Part shown: in pieces, positions 1-10,627 of the stretch
Layout: every line of letters starts with the position of its first letter
Numbering within the stretch: position 1 is the stretch's first letter
Source: Bolinopsis microptera
Lineage: Eukaryota; Ctenophora; Tentaculata; Lobata; Bolinopsidae
Direction of reading: 5' to 3'
DNA length: 64,000 nucleotides
Assembly: GCF_026151205.1 (NCBI RefSeq)
Contig: NC_087080.1
Location: 13,401,337-13,465,336, forward strand
Made by a program: the position numbers and the translations under genes
The notes under the pieces: model-generated
What the model was told of the DNA's origin: nothing
Database searches by the model: none
What the model saw: only the letters and a program-made list of their open reading frames with translations

Positions 1-327
1 GTTTACATCTCAATCGTCTGATCGTTTAATTTGTTAATTAATTACTGTACTACCAGCTTCGAAGAAAGAGGAAAATTATTTCATTAAAACATTACGCTGA
101 TGTGATAGTCAAAATAGCATGTCTTGAGTATTAACTTTGGTTAATTCGTTCGGGAAAATAATTGAACTAGTGGGATTTTTCTTGTCGAAACATGTCCCAC
201 GATCATGTGGCAGTGAATTGTTTAAAGAGGTGAGATTGTCAATAGATAATTTGTGTAAAATTACTGATGTTTGAACAAATAACCCGGATATCAGTGCAAT
301 TGTTTAAGGATAAGTTAATCAGCAAAC

Positions 328-2227
328 CTTGAGAGTAGCCACACTCCCGCTTTTAACTGCAGCATGTAAGGGTGTCATGCCCGTGTCCTTTACTCTGAAG
401 TTCATTCTATCTGGATTACCTTCTAACAGGTATGAAACCTGTGCGGTAAAAGAAGATAATTTTCAGAACATTCTTTTTAATTTAACAGCTGTCTTGAGCT
501 CTGTTTTTTGTGGTCGATGTGAGATGAATACACAAGATATCAGTTATACAGTTATTATACTCGTACAAAAATCTTGTAAATAATTTTTGGCTGGAAATCT
601 AAAATCCTATCCAATATCCGTGTGCGAATGTTGAACACAGTGCAATACTGTAATATGTTTATGATATCACGTTTACCTTGGCAGTGTCCCCTTTAAGGGC
701 GGCGTAGTATAGAGTCTGATTGTTGAATCTGTGGTTATATTGATTGTCTCTGGGAAAGTGTAACTCAATCATTTTCGGGAAAAAAACTATGTTTCATTTG
801 AACTTTGCATTCATCAGCAAAACACAGTGCATTTAGTTCTCAAGATCAAAAATTAAAACGGGTTATTGTAGAAACTGTTCCAGTACCTGTAAAACAACTG
901 TCATTAATATTCAAACTCACTGTTTAGAATTAGTATCAAGTTTGCGTCTTTTAGCACCCTCATCCGGCTCCGAACCCCCCTCCTCCTCCAGCGTGACTTG
1001 TTGGGGAGAGTCAGGTTTAGGTTCCACCACTACAGGCAGGGGCTGCATTCCACCTGTACTGAGGGCTTTGTGGGGGGATCTCATGGGGGAACCATGGGGA
1101 CTTGTGCACTGAGGGGTTATGTGACGTAACTGTCAGATACTTATAATGGGGATATATCTTAAACATGGAGATAAAACTGGTTTTATAAAGATAATGTTAT
1201 TCGTATGATGATTGAACATGCATGAGGTGAATTAGATATGAACGTGAGCTATAATCAGGGTTTTCATTGTTTAAATTTTCCAAGCTGTATTATGAGTGCT
1301 TTGAAAAATACTTTTAACTCACCACAGACCGCTCAATATTTTTCTCTTCCTCACCGTCACTGTCATCAAGGGTTATTGGGGCCTCCGAGGAGCCCTGCTC
1401 CACATCAATCACCGGAGGTTTGTGTTTTAGACAACTTGTACACATTCTGTAGGTCGTAAATTGTTACTCCTCAATTTTATGCAAAATAAAATAATAACAA
1501 TAAATCGGAGAAGTTTACTAGATCAATTGGTATATTTCATGACTACATTTGATGGCACAATGGAACAGAGAAGAAGCTGCCACGATTTAACTTGAAATAA
1601 GAAATTGATTCGATAACTGTCAAATGGCTGCCTAATGTTGCAGAGTAAGCTATTAAGTATTGAGGCAGTTAAAATATTAAACCAAATAATCATACCTTTG
1701 GTGTCTGAATGGTACTGGAAATTTGAAATAGCCCCCAGCCATGGGTCTCCGGTTGTCTGTGATGGGGCCTTGTGACTGGGTTAATTGTGAGGAGGGTGAG
1801 GGTTGTTGTTGAGCTTGCTGTCCTGTGTTCAGACTGATGTTGATATTAAACTGCGGGGTCTGCAAAGAAGGGATTGTAAGCGCAAGCTTGAGTATAATAT
1901 AACAAAGGTTATCATAAATATTTAACAATCATCTTCAAAGGACTGAACTGTTATAGTGTTATCAGTACATGAAATATTATACCATGTTTGATGATAAATA
2001 GATGACAATAACTTACTAACCTGTTGAATGGGTTGATTTGGATGAGAAATGGCAGCTGCAGCAGCAACAGGGGGATTGGGGGCTACCTCATTAACTGACA
2101 CAGTGCTGTTAGCATCACTCTTATCTTGGATAACACTAACTACTGGGGTCACTGCTGCAGTGGGCTTCTTAATAGGGAGGATGTTGTTGACGTTTGGACT
2201 CACTACATTGGTAGGCGGCTCTGTCAT
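328..2227 (-). CDS. Nuclear ankyrin-repeat protein, 5' six coding exons (partial)
   Basis: Six minus-strand exons chain in phase with GT-AG borders: 2021-2227, 1696-1859, 1323-1446, 921-1108, 677-728 and 328-438 (846 nt, 282 codons); the gene continues past the left edge. The first 69 residues start with MTEPP and are Pro/Ala/Val-rich. Then follow a Gln/Ser/Pro-rich stretch, an acidic segment (ITLDDSDGEEE), a second Pro/Glu-rich segment ending in a basic KRRKLD (nuclear-localisation-like), and two ankyrin-like repeats (YYAALKGDTAK and DTGMTPLHAAVKSG). VIDV and ITLDD followed by acidic residues look like SUMO-interaction motifs. Ankyrin repeats bind proteins, and the disordered acidic N-terminus suggests a nuclear scaffold or co-regulator, which is inference. 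The start codon follows a possible acceptor (TTCAG|A), so a 5' UTR exon may lie upstream. I do not recognise the specific family. Confidence 0.68.
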
Positions 2228-2424
2228 TCTGAATTAATTTTATACTAATCATAGAGTTTACATGAAACTTAATCATATAATCATGCTCCTAGTTAGTATA
2301 GTGATTCAGACTTGTTTGCGAAGTTCCTGGAGATCAATCATTTTTCAAGCTTGAACCCACAAAAACACTCTTCAAGGAGACTGAAATTCTTTCTGTTCAC
2401 AATCGGTACTCATACCAAATTCAA

Positions 2425-3871
2425 AATCTTCCAACGACCTATGTCACCTTGCGGATAATCAATAACTTCCTGTTATCTCGCAAAGTACGGCTGAGGGTTG
2501 ACAACAGTCTCGGATTCCAACGCTCATGTGGATGGTTTGGGCTTCCCCAAGGCTCTGTCCTTGCACCTCTGCTATTTATCCTCTACATCTCGGATATGTT
2601 ATGTAAGGACCAGCTTCCACTGGAATGCAGCTCTAACTCAAGTCTATTCAAATATGCGGACGATGGAAGCATAGCAGTATCCCACATGGATCCTATATAT
2701 GTGCTCACCGGATAATGCAGCTGATGTGCAAATACCTTCATGTCTGGTGCAGTAAATGGAAACTAATCCCGAACTGTGATAAAAACAAAACTGAGTGCAT
2801 AATGATCGCACCAGCATCCTCAACTGCACCTGATGTCACAACCTTAAGTCCGTTAATTATTGGCAGCAGACCCATAACCTATACCTATCAATCAACTGTT
2901 CTCGGATTAACAATCGACAACAAGCTCACATTCAAGGGTCACGCAAAATTCAAACTCAAGCAATGCTGGTTTGCCTGGCACAGGATCACCCAAAACTCCA
3001 CCCGCCACAGAGGTCTGAATACAAGCTCACTCAGAATGCTCTTCAAAACAGTGGTACTCACAAAACTTCTATATGCTGCTCCTATATGGCTAAAAGATAA
3101 CCTCGACACTTTCAAAGACTTTTATGCCAGGGTCCTCTTGAAGATAAGTGGGGCCACTCACCATCCTCCCAAAGATTTGACCTCTGTTGCGCTTGGGATT
3201 CCACCCCTTGAGATATCCTACAAGATGGTCATTATAAAATTTGTAATAAAAGCACTTACAAGTGACCCATTTATACAAGGGCTCATCTTGCAGCTAGAGG
3301 AGGCAAAGGCCCACCGATACCACCACCATATTGACGAGATACGTAAGTTTCTAACGTGGAAAACTGGGTCCAAAGAACTAAACAGAAGCAAAATAGACCT
3401 TCTGACTAGTGTCCAGAACGATGTTGTCAGCTACTCAAAAGAATTTAAATAATCCGCTTCATTGAGTTTACTTGGAATAAACATCTCCTGCTGAACCCAA
3501 GAATAAATCAGAGTGAGGGTCAGATACTGGATAATATTGATGAAAGGAGCAAACGATTATTTCCTCGCTACTCAAGCAGAAACACGGATACTAAGGTTAT
3601 GTCTCTCCTACATGGCCATGACATCACCTTTGCAGCCTTCCAGGCAAGGGTAGCCAACAACTGCAACCCTCAGTGTCCAAATTGTAAGGTATTGGACACC
3701 AATTATCACAGACTCTTCTACTGTCCACTGTGCAGCTGCTCTTACAGGGAAACCCTGCAGGACCATTCCTTTAATGACCAACCATCATGGTCTATCTTAA
3801 GAGATGATAGTGATAACAGCATCACTGCCTTCCGCTCTCTAGTACAAATTGCCATTGGTGAACTATCATAA
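2425..3871 (+). pseudogene. Non-LTR retrotransposon (LINE) reverse-transcriptase remnant
   Basis: Three adjacent open stretches in different frames (2449-2715, 2715-3452, 3599-3871) together read as the C-terminal part of a LINE polyprotein. The first holds the reverse-transcriptase core GLPQGSVLAPLLFILYISDM and the catalytic-box KYADDGSIAV. The second has the thumb/connection pattern (VLGLTIDNKLTF, LLYAAPIWL). The third has a Cys/His cluster (CPNCKVL...FYCPLC) typical of LINE C-termini. Stops and frameshifts separate the parts and no endonuclease region precedes them, so this is a 5'-truncated dead copy. Its 3' end may reach an (ATT)n run at 4331-4352, which resembles a LINE tail. Confidence 0.85.
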
Positions 3872-5163
3872 AGATGATCATTATAGTTATAGTGCTCATC
3901 TCTTGTGACATTTATTCTTCTTCAGCCTCTACTACTCACTCTACTGCCTCATCTTCTGAACATCATTATCTTTAGTATAGTTGAGGATTCTCAACACCCA
4001 CTTTCAAGTTGAGTACTCTCGACCCACTTAGTCCACATGCCTTGCAAACTTACAGCACGGTATTTGTAATGATCTAAGTTCCTAATACTCGCCAAAGATG
4101 GTTCCTCTAGTCAACCGTAGGAGAAGAGAAAGCTCAACAACAAATTAGATGGCTGCATTTTGTTTTCATTTTATTAGGTCCTAGTATTTATTCCTATTGT
4201 CTTAAAGTTTTAAGAGAACTCACCTTAAATTATTTTAATGCAGTCACTCAGATAAGTTTATATCAGGACAATTCAATAAAGAAACATACTCTGCCCACAA
4301 TAAGGGGCCATAATTGTTTCAATTATGTAACTGTATAGAATTATTATTATTATTATGTCACCTTTTGATAAGCACAGCATCCCATTTTGGAAATCAACTC
4401 TCAAGCCAACTTCTCTCTGGAACAACATGGCTCCAATATTCAAAATACCAGACTATTAGTTAAAAGTAAGCCTAGTTGAAGATAAACTAAAGTGAGCACT
4501 TCTTCATAACCAACACAGAAATTTATAATTTTTACTATATAGGAAGTTGGTTCATAAACTAATTTTCTTTGGACCGAATAGAGAGCAGAGAAAAGTTGTC
4601 TTCATTGAAATCCTCCTGAAAAAGACTCCTTTCAAAATAACAATTTCTTCGTGGCTGTCACTTTTTAACAGCAGCATGAAGCAATTTACTTTCATCTAGG
4701 GCACTTAGATAAATACATAAGATTTAGGAAAAGAAGAGCTGTTACAGGAAAAATAAATGTGCTCAAAATGACAACCCAAAACAGCAACAAGTCAAATCTA
4801 ATTTCGGAAAAGGTTCCATCATTGTTTCGCATGTTCTACTGTTAGATATGAATATTATTAGGGATCGTTCACACATTACTTAATCATTAAGGGGGTTAAC
4901 ACTTAGCTGATTTATTTAACTTTTCTCCATTGTATAGATTAAAATACACAATTGCATTGTCACATTTTTAGGACTTTTCCATTTTCTAACATTTAATTGT
5001 TATTTTGAATTATTTCCGGATAAAATTTCACAAAAACTGAAAACTTATATGTTATAAAAGTTATACAACAGCTCAAGTCTCAACCTGCTCAGTCTGACTA
5101 ATTGGGAATTTAAACTCTTGATGTTATAAAAGTTTTACAATAACATCAATTAATTAGTAAATG
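3872..5163. other. Non-coding stretch, probably LINE 3' region then unassigned DNA
   Basis: No coding pattern is visible. The first part is probably the 3' UTR of the upstream LINE remnant, ending near the ATT run at about 4331-4352. From 4354 to 5163 the DNA is AT-rich and I see no gene, RNA gene or clear repeat. Confidence 0.4.
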
Positions 5164-5539
5164 GAAAGGAAAAAATAAACTGTTTCAGTTTGTGAAGAAA
5201 ACGGGATCTACGCTTAGATCTCGCCTCGTTACATCTAAACAGCTTGCCTTAGGTGCTAAACATGGTAAAACTGAACCCTGTCACAGAAGAAACTGCAAGT
5301 GTTGTAAAATGATCATGAATAAGGACTCCATCACATCAAATGGCAAAAAGATCAAATCAGCCCCTGGTTGTTGCAAGACCTATAACATCATCTATCTTGT
5401 ACAGTGTTCGATTTGTAAGAAAAACTATGTGGGTAGGACTATTAATAGCTTGCATAAAAGGATGGACGGACACAGGTCCAAATTTTATGAAATCGTTGAT
5501 GGTAGAGCATTTGATATTACTAGTGATGAGTATAGCCTA

Positions 5540-7463
5540 CAGCAATAGCAGCAAATCTGGGGAAACTTTGAAATACACCACTTTGAAGCATTTGACCACC
5601 CCTTAAAAATCACAAATTATGAATTCTAGTAATCTGAATATTTACATAGGTCCAAAAATGTCATAGCTTCATGATAGTGCAACGAAATAAATCCCAGAAC
5701 ATTTTGGTGCTGAGTTAGGTGGTTAAGTAGTCGAAATATGACTGATTTGTCAGTGGACATTTTTTTGTACTTCTAACACTCAAACCCTTACTACACTGAA
5801 GATATGAGTGTTACAGTTAAAATTGATGGTCATTATTGAACAGAAACGGTTCATTGACACATGGTTGAAGAAAGAAATTAAAAAGGTTAATAAATGTGGT
5901 ATGTGGAGTGGTTTATATGTGTTTATGTTACAGTGTATGCGTGCGCGCGCGCGCGTACTTAACCATCTGTAGGCCAACATATTTAGTTTATGCTTAATTT
6001 CTTTATATATTATGTCACCACTAGAGTGCCCAATACTTTTAGTGAAGGTCTAATGTAAAACGGTTAACCACCAACTTTGGTATATCAAAAACCCCCAAAA
6101 GTGTATGCGTGCGCGCGCGCGCGTACTTAACCACCTGGAATGGCACAGCATTGAGATATCACCATAATTCCAAAAGCAGAGTACACCATCCAGGTGCCCA
6201 AAACTTTTGGCTATGGTCCCAATACCATAAAACCTTAGATGTGGCCATAATGTGGTTAAAACATGTTGATTTTGGACCTTCGGTCAACAGAAGCCATCAC
6301 AAATTAACCATTATTCAGCACAATCTGACCTTTTGGTGCCTTATTTTGTTTTGATATTTGATTATGAGAGATAGCTGAAGGATAATAAGTGATTTTGAAG
6401 ATAATGCAACAAAATTTGTGGCCGTATGGCGGTTAAAACGACCAAAAACACTGATTTTGGTCAATTTTAGACCTTTATTAACCATGATGGATGCAACATA
6501 GGACTCAGCAATGTTTCTGGTCATATAAATGAGCAGGTAGTTATATCTAGATAATGTAGCATGGCCAGCTATAGCTTTACAAAGATAATATGTGCTCTAA
6601 AAATGGTTAATTAGTGCAAATATAGGGTATTTTCGAGACATTTTAACCACCTTAGCTGCACATTGATCGGAATGCATGAACTTGGGGTCAAATATGCATT
6701 TGCAAACAAATATACACTCATTTGGATAGCAAACCATTATCTGAAGTTCATATTGTGGTTAATTTTCACTTTAATAGATGCCTTGTTCAACAGCCTAGCA
6801 AGTAATATAGCCCTTTTAACCACTTTTATGACAACATTTCTTGATAACTTTTATCAAGACCCTTCAAATGTCCTTTGTTGACCATAAAATGTTGATTAAA
6901 ATCATCAATAATGTTTTGATTGGTGGTTAACAACAAATTTTGACATTTTAACCATCTTTTTAGCACTTTTTACGAATATTAACCACCTCAAATCAACCAT
7001 ACTATTAAATTGCACATTTGTGATAAAAAATTATCATCCATGCACAAATGAACAACCACCACTATACATCTATAATCAGAGCAATATTTATAGCTCACCG
7101 TTCATCTTCAATTTAACCACCATTAGGACCACAAAATGCCCCCCATGAGGTTTGAAAACTTTTGTGATAGTTGCACCATGATATGATCTCAATATAATGA
7201 CTACTCAGTTCATAATATCATATCTAAAAATGGTGGTTAACCCTAAAACTGGTATTTTAACCACCATAGTGGCCACATGGATGACCCATTAACCACAATT
7301 ATTCAACATAACCGTACTGCAGTGTTTTGTGCACCAGAAAAACATCACTCCAACATTGAGATTAACCACAATAAGCTGCAACATAATGTTGAAGTCAACA
7401 TACTCAAATTGTGTGAAAAAAGTCAATGTCCACCAAGTTTCCCCAGATTTGCTGCTATTGCTG
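5540..7463. mobile_element. 1.9-kb inverted-repeat DNA transposon with TTAACCAC motif array
   Basis: The left end begins CAGCAATAGCAGCAAATCTG and continues GGGAAACTT; the right end is the exact reverse complement of these 29 bases. The host tetranucleotide CCTA is present on both sides (5536-5539 and 7464-7467), which looks like a 4-bp target-site duplication. The interior has no transposase-like frame. It carries about 20 copies of TTAACCAC/GTGGTTAA variants in both orientations and two copies of a 33-bp sequence containing an alternating GC run (5933-5965, 6101-6133). This looks like a non-autonomous element of a superfamily I cannot name; a 4-bp duplication occurs in several families. Confidence 0.85.
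5718..7380. repeat. Dense array of TTAACCAC / GTGGTTAA motifs
   Basis: Motif occurrences include positions near 5718, 5959, 6062, 6127, 6252, 6304, 6429, 6605, 6642, 6754, 6815, 6922, 6947, 6978, 7113, 7231, 7256, 7289 and 7372. Spacing is irregular and both orientations occur, so this is not a simple tandem repeat. All lie inside the inverted-repeat element 5540-7463 and may be protein-binding sites, for example for a transposase. Confidence 0.75.
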
Positions 7464-7665
7464 CCTAGGAGTCCACTTGATTGACCACGGTTTAGGAGTA
7501 CATACAGATTTTAATGAAACTTTTAGAACTTTTATTTTAGAGAATTGCAGTCCCAGTACACTTGAAGTAAAAGAAAATAACTACATACATTTGCTTAATT
7601 CTCTTAGACCTTTTGGCCTTAATACTGTCAATCCCTTTGGATTACCTATATTCCATAAACCTTAA

Positions 7666-7957
7666 TATGATCTTTTTACCTTTTTCGGATTCTTAATTTT
7701 GTAACGGTTTGAGTTTCACTAACCTTTTAACATTTTTTAGGTTCAATGTCACTGGAGATGACTACAATCGAAATATATTTGGCAAGAATCTGAATGTTTT
7801 CAGTGTTGAAAGTTTAGTTTCTTAAATCCTGGAGTACTCATTCGTGTCCCTGATATTTGGGTTAATTCTAACTCTCCAATTAGTAAATGCTATTGTGGGC
7901 AAAAAGACGTGTTTTCTGTTGACCATTGTTAATGATCTGGCCCGGCGCGCACTACTT
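7666..7957. other. Probable Penelope-like element 3' flank, no gene seen
   Basis: AT-rich sequence after the Penelope-like stop codon with no coding pattern. It likely contains the 3' untranslated part of that element and runs into a GC-rich dispersed repeat near 7945. Confidence 0.35.
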
Positions 7958-9392
7958 CGAAGAAATTTAGACGAGTTACATCCGTCAAGTTTTCTGCCAT
8001 GAGTTTGAAGATCTAACCATTAATTGGACACAATAGTATGAAGTTTAACTTTAAGGATATGATCAAGAATATGTTTAAAAATATAAATATGACCTTATTA
8101 GTCACGTGCTATACGTACCAATGCGCGTTTTAAACGTTGACAGTTTATAACTTTTAGGCCAATAAAGTAATTATATATTCATATTTTGTCAGTTGCTCTA
8201 TCCAGAGCCCTTTTGCTTGTTAATGGCAGTAGCGCGCGACCGCCGCTATTTACTTCTGAAACTGGAAACAGGCTTTACTAATTCGCTCGCCCAAAAATTT
8301 CACGTGACTTTGGTTTTTATGGTTTTGCAGCCGTACAGAACAGTTTTATATAAACCCTTATCCCAACCCTAACCCTAACCATAACCCTTGTAGCGCGATG
8401 CATTACTGTGCCGCGCCGCGCACTCAATGAGGCTTCTCGCAGATCGGATAGATCCGCGAAATGCGTTACTGTGCCGCGACGAGCTGCCATGAATTGACAT
8501 CGTCAATTAACCATACCCAGCAAACCCTACCAGCCGGGGAATATCTCCAAAAGTAAAATAAATAGAACCTTCCGGTTTTCAACAAAATGTCCGTCTCGTA
8601 AATTTAAAGGAGGCTCCCTAGGAGCACAATTGGGAACAACTTAGATTCTGAATTAAACCGAAAAGTTTGATTTTTGGCTTAATTAAAGATCGCAGCTTTT
8701 AAACTTTGCAAAGTCATGTCGTTGTCAAGACTACTAAACTAAATGCAGCGTGTGAAAGGTAAACTCGATGTGACGCGCGACGCCAAACGTGCTGTTGAAA
8801 ATCTATTACCTCTAGCAAGCCCAGCAGGCGGTAAGATTTTCTGGGTAATCCCGAAGCTAACCATAACCCGTACCACAACCCGCTAACCCTAACCCGAGCC
8901 CTAAACAATCGAATTCGTATTTTATTAGCCTGTCACGTGACCAAAACGGTTTTTGCCCATAATTTTGTTGCGATATGCCCAATGCCAACAAAATTAAGTT
9001 GCTAAAAAGTTTTTAAAAACATGGTTTTTGGCCTATATTTACAATTTTTGCCCAAAATAAATCGGACTTTTCATTTCAAAACAATTTTTAATCGATTCGA
9101 CGGTAAAAATTGCGTTTAGAGAAAGGTGTATCTGGAGTCCTTAGCTTGCTCTAACCAGAGCCCATGAGCCCGTTCGCTTGCAGTAGCGCTTGTGAAACAA
9201 GCGCGTCATGCAGTACGCGTATACACATGGCTATGTGAAGTCCTTAGCGTATCGAGCAGAAACATGCCCGTATAGTAAGACACAGGGAGGCTTCACCTAA
9301 CCATGTGCTTTCGCGCCACTTCGGGCGCGCTTGTTGTGAGGCGGGCGCGCGCTACTGCAAGTGCAAGGGCTCTGGATAGAGCAACAGGGAGG
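7958..9392. repeat. Dispersed repeat region sharing ends with 63476-63600
   Basis: The segment GAAGAAATTTAGACGAGT near 7958 recurs at about 63478. The segment around 9300-9390 (CCATGTGCTTTCG, then CGCGC, CTACTGCAAG and AGAGCA) recurs at 63534-63596. The two blocks are 1.3 kb apart here but adjacent near the right edge, so this copy appears to have received extra DNA, including pieces of the telomere-motif MITE (8272-8393, 8847-8985). GC-rich blocks with GCGCGC runs stand out from the AT-rich surroundings. No gene is visible. Confidence 0.5.
8272..8985. mobile_element. Broken copy of the telomere-motif MITE
   Basis: 8272-8393 matches the 5' part of the element at 63635-63980: CGCTCGCCCAAAAATTTCAC, then a CACGTGACTTTGG-type stretch, then CCCTAACCCTAACC. 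8847-8985 matches its central part (CCCTAACCCGAGCCCTAAA, then CACGTGAC). The DNA between 8394 and 8846 is unrelated, GC-rich at first, and interrupts the copy. No 3' terminal inverted repeat is seen. Confidence 0.65.
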
Positions 9393-9600
9393 CTATAATT
9401 GTCATTATACGTTGTATTGTGTATGACCCGCCGCACACGAGTGCGCGGCTCCCGGCCCACTGTATCGTCAGGACGATACGGCTCGCAAATTATTTGACAC
9501 CCACCATAGTGAAACGACGGTGGGGGTCGCAACGTGATACAAGGCTATAAAAGTGCAAAGAAACTGCTGCTAACTGTACACTGCATATAATAGCTGTGTT

Positions 9601-10075
9601 ACTGGGTGTTACTGGGCCGCGCTCAGCCTGTCCACTGTCATTCCGCCGAATCTCTATTTTATGAACATAATAGCATAAGGTCCCCAAGTAAAGCTAGGTG
9701 GTAGGGGGTATTTGTAGATTTATAACCTACCAGGACTTGTAGGTTTACAACCTACCAGGACGCGCGCCGAGTTGGACTCGTCGACGGTCCTGATTAGTTT
9801 GAAACAAATATTTTACATTAAGTATCACCTGTTAAATATCGAAATTGATCGATATAGCTATATAGTGATGAAAATGGGGCAAAATACGCTGCTTTTAGCT
9901 GTAACATAATGTCGGATGGTTGGATAATGCTTTAAATTTTTCGGGCAGTTTTCTTGTAAATTTATAAATATTAACATTACTGCCTTATTGGGCCGCGCTC
10001 AGCCTGTCATTCCGCCGAATCTCTATGCTCTATTCATATGTTTATGAGCATGATAGCCTGAGGTCCCCAGGTAAT
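9601..10075. repeat. Pair of direct repeats of about 80 bp
   Basis: Positions 9613-9689 and 9989-10073 share GGGCCGCGCTCAGCCTGTC, CATTCCGCCGAATCTCTAT and a following TAGC.T.AGGTCCCCA block. GTAGGTT...AACCTAC palindromes lie nearby at 9704-9755 and 10226-10255. The family is unknown to me. No gene is visible between 9393 and 10627. Confidence 0.6.
9757..9840. repeat. Dispersed repeat with TTGGACTCGTCGA core (copy 1)
   Basis: The block GCGCGCCGAGTTGGACTCGT, then CGACGGTC and AGTATCACC, recurs in shorter or diverged form at 27930-28000 and, in reverse orientation, at 39086-39130. Copies in three separate places indicate a small dispersed element. Confidence 0.6.
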
Positions 10076-10627
10076 TCATATAAGTATTAACAAAGCGATC
10101 GTTTGATTCATATCATTGATCATGATGTCAATCCTTCGCATCTCGCCGATCTGCATACGTGGTTGCGAGAAGATGCGCGGCACGGCCCAGTAGTGCATCG
10201 CGCTACAAAGCGATCGTGTGATTTAATTGGCCATTGTAGGTTTATATTTATAACCTACTTATAACGCGAGCGCTGAGTTGCTTCGCGCAAGTGATGCAAC
10301 TTTATAGTTATACTCAATACTGTAATATATATTATATAACTATTCATTGTGCTGTTAAAATGGCTGCCAGACTTTGGGGCCGAAGTGATACGATCCACCA
10401 TATACGTTAATTGACAATCTGTCCTTTATAACCGTTCCTCAGAAAAACCAAAAAGAAATGCAGCTCCAAGATAGTGATCCAGGCTTCTGAATCCTGGGCG
10501 GACGTATAACTGCGAGAAGTCAAAAGAAGATTCTTGAATATGAATTGCGGTTAAAATAAAAACGACACAATAATGATATCCTAACACAGTCTAGATGCTT
10601 TTGATAAAAACGATAACTTTAACCAGA

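Larger units (their letters stand above)
5164..7665 (+). pseudogene. Penelope-like element GIY-YIG endonuclease, split by a transposon
   Basis: The reading frame from about 5164 to 5539 holds a Cys-rich segment (CHRRNCKCCKM) followed by IIYLVQCSICKKNYVGRT and a downstream R..GHRS pattern. That is the GIY-YIG endonuclease domain of Penelope-like retroelements with its preceding Cys cluster. The frame resumes at 7468 with GVHLIDHG and continues to the stop at 7665 with a segment (ILENCSPSTLEVKENNYIHL, then LRPFGLN) matching the usual end of this domain. Between them lies an inverted-repeat transposon (5540-7463) flanked by CCTA on both sides; reading across its junction keeps the frame. The reverse-transcriptase part is absent upstream, so the element is 5'-truncated. 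In this family the domain nicks DNA for target-primed insertion. Confidence 0.82.

Noticed and set aside
1238..1459. Plus-strand open frame of 73 codons
   Set aside because: Antisense shadow of ankyrin-gene exon 3 (1323-1446).
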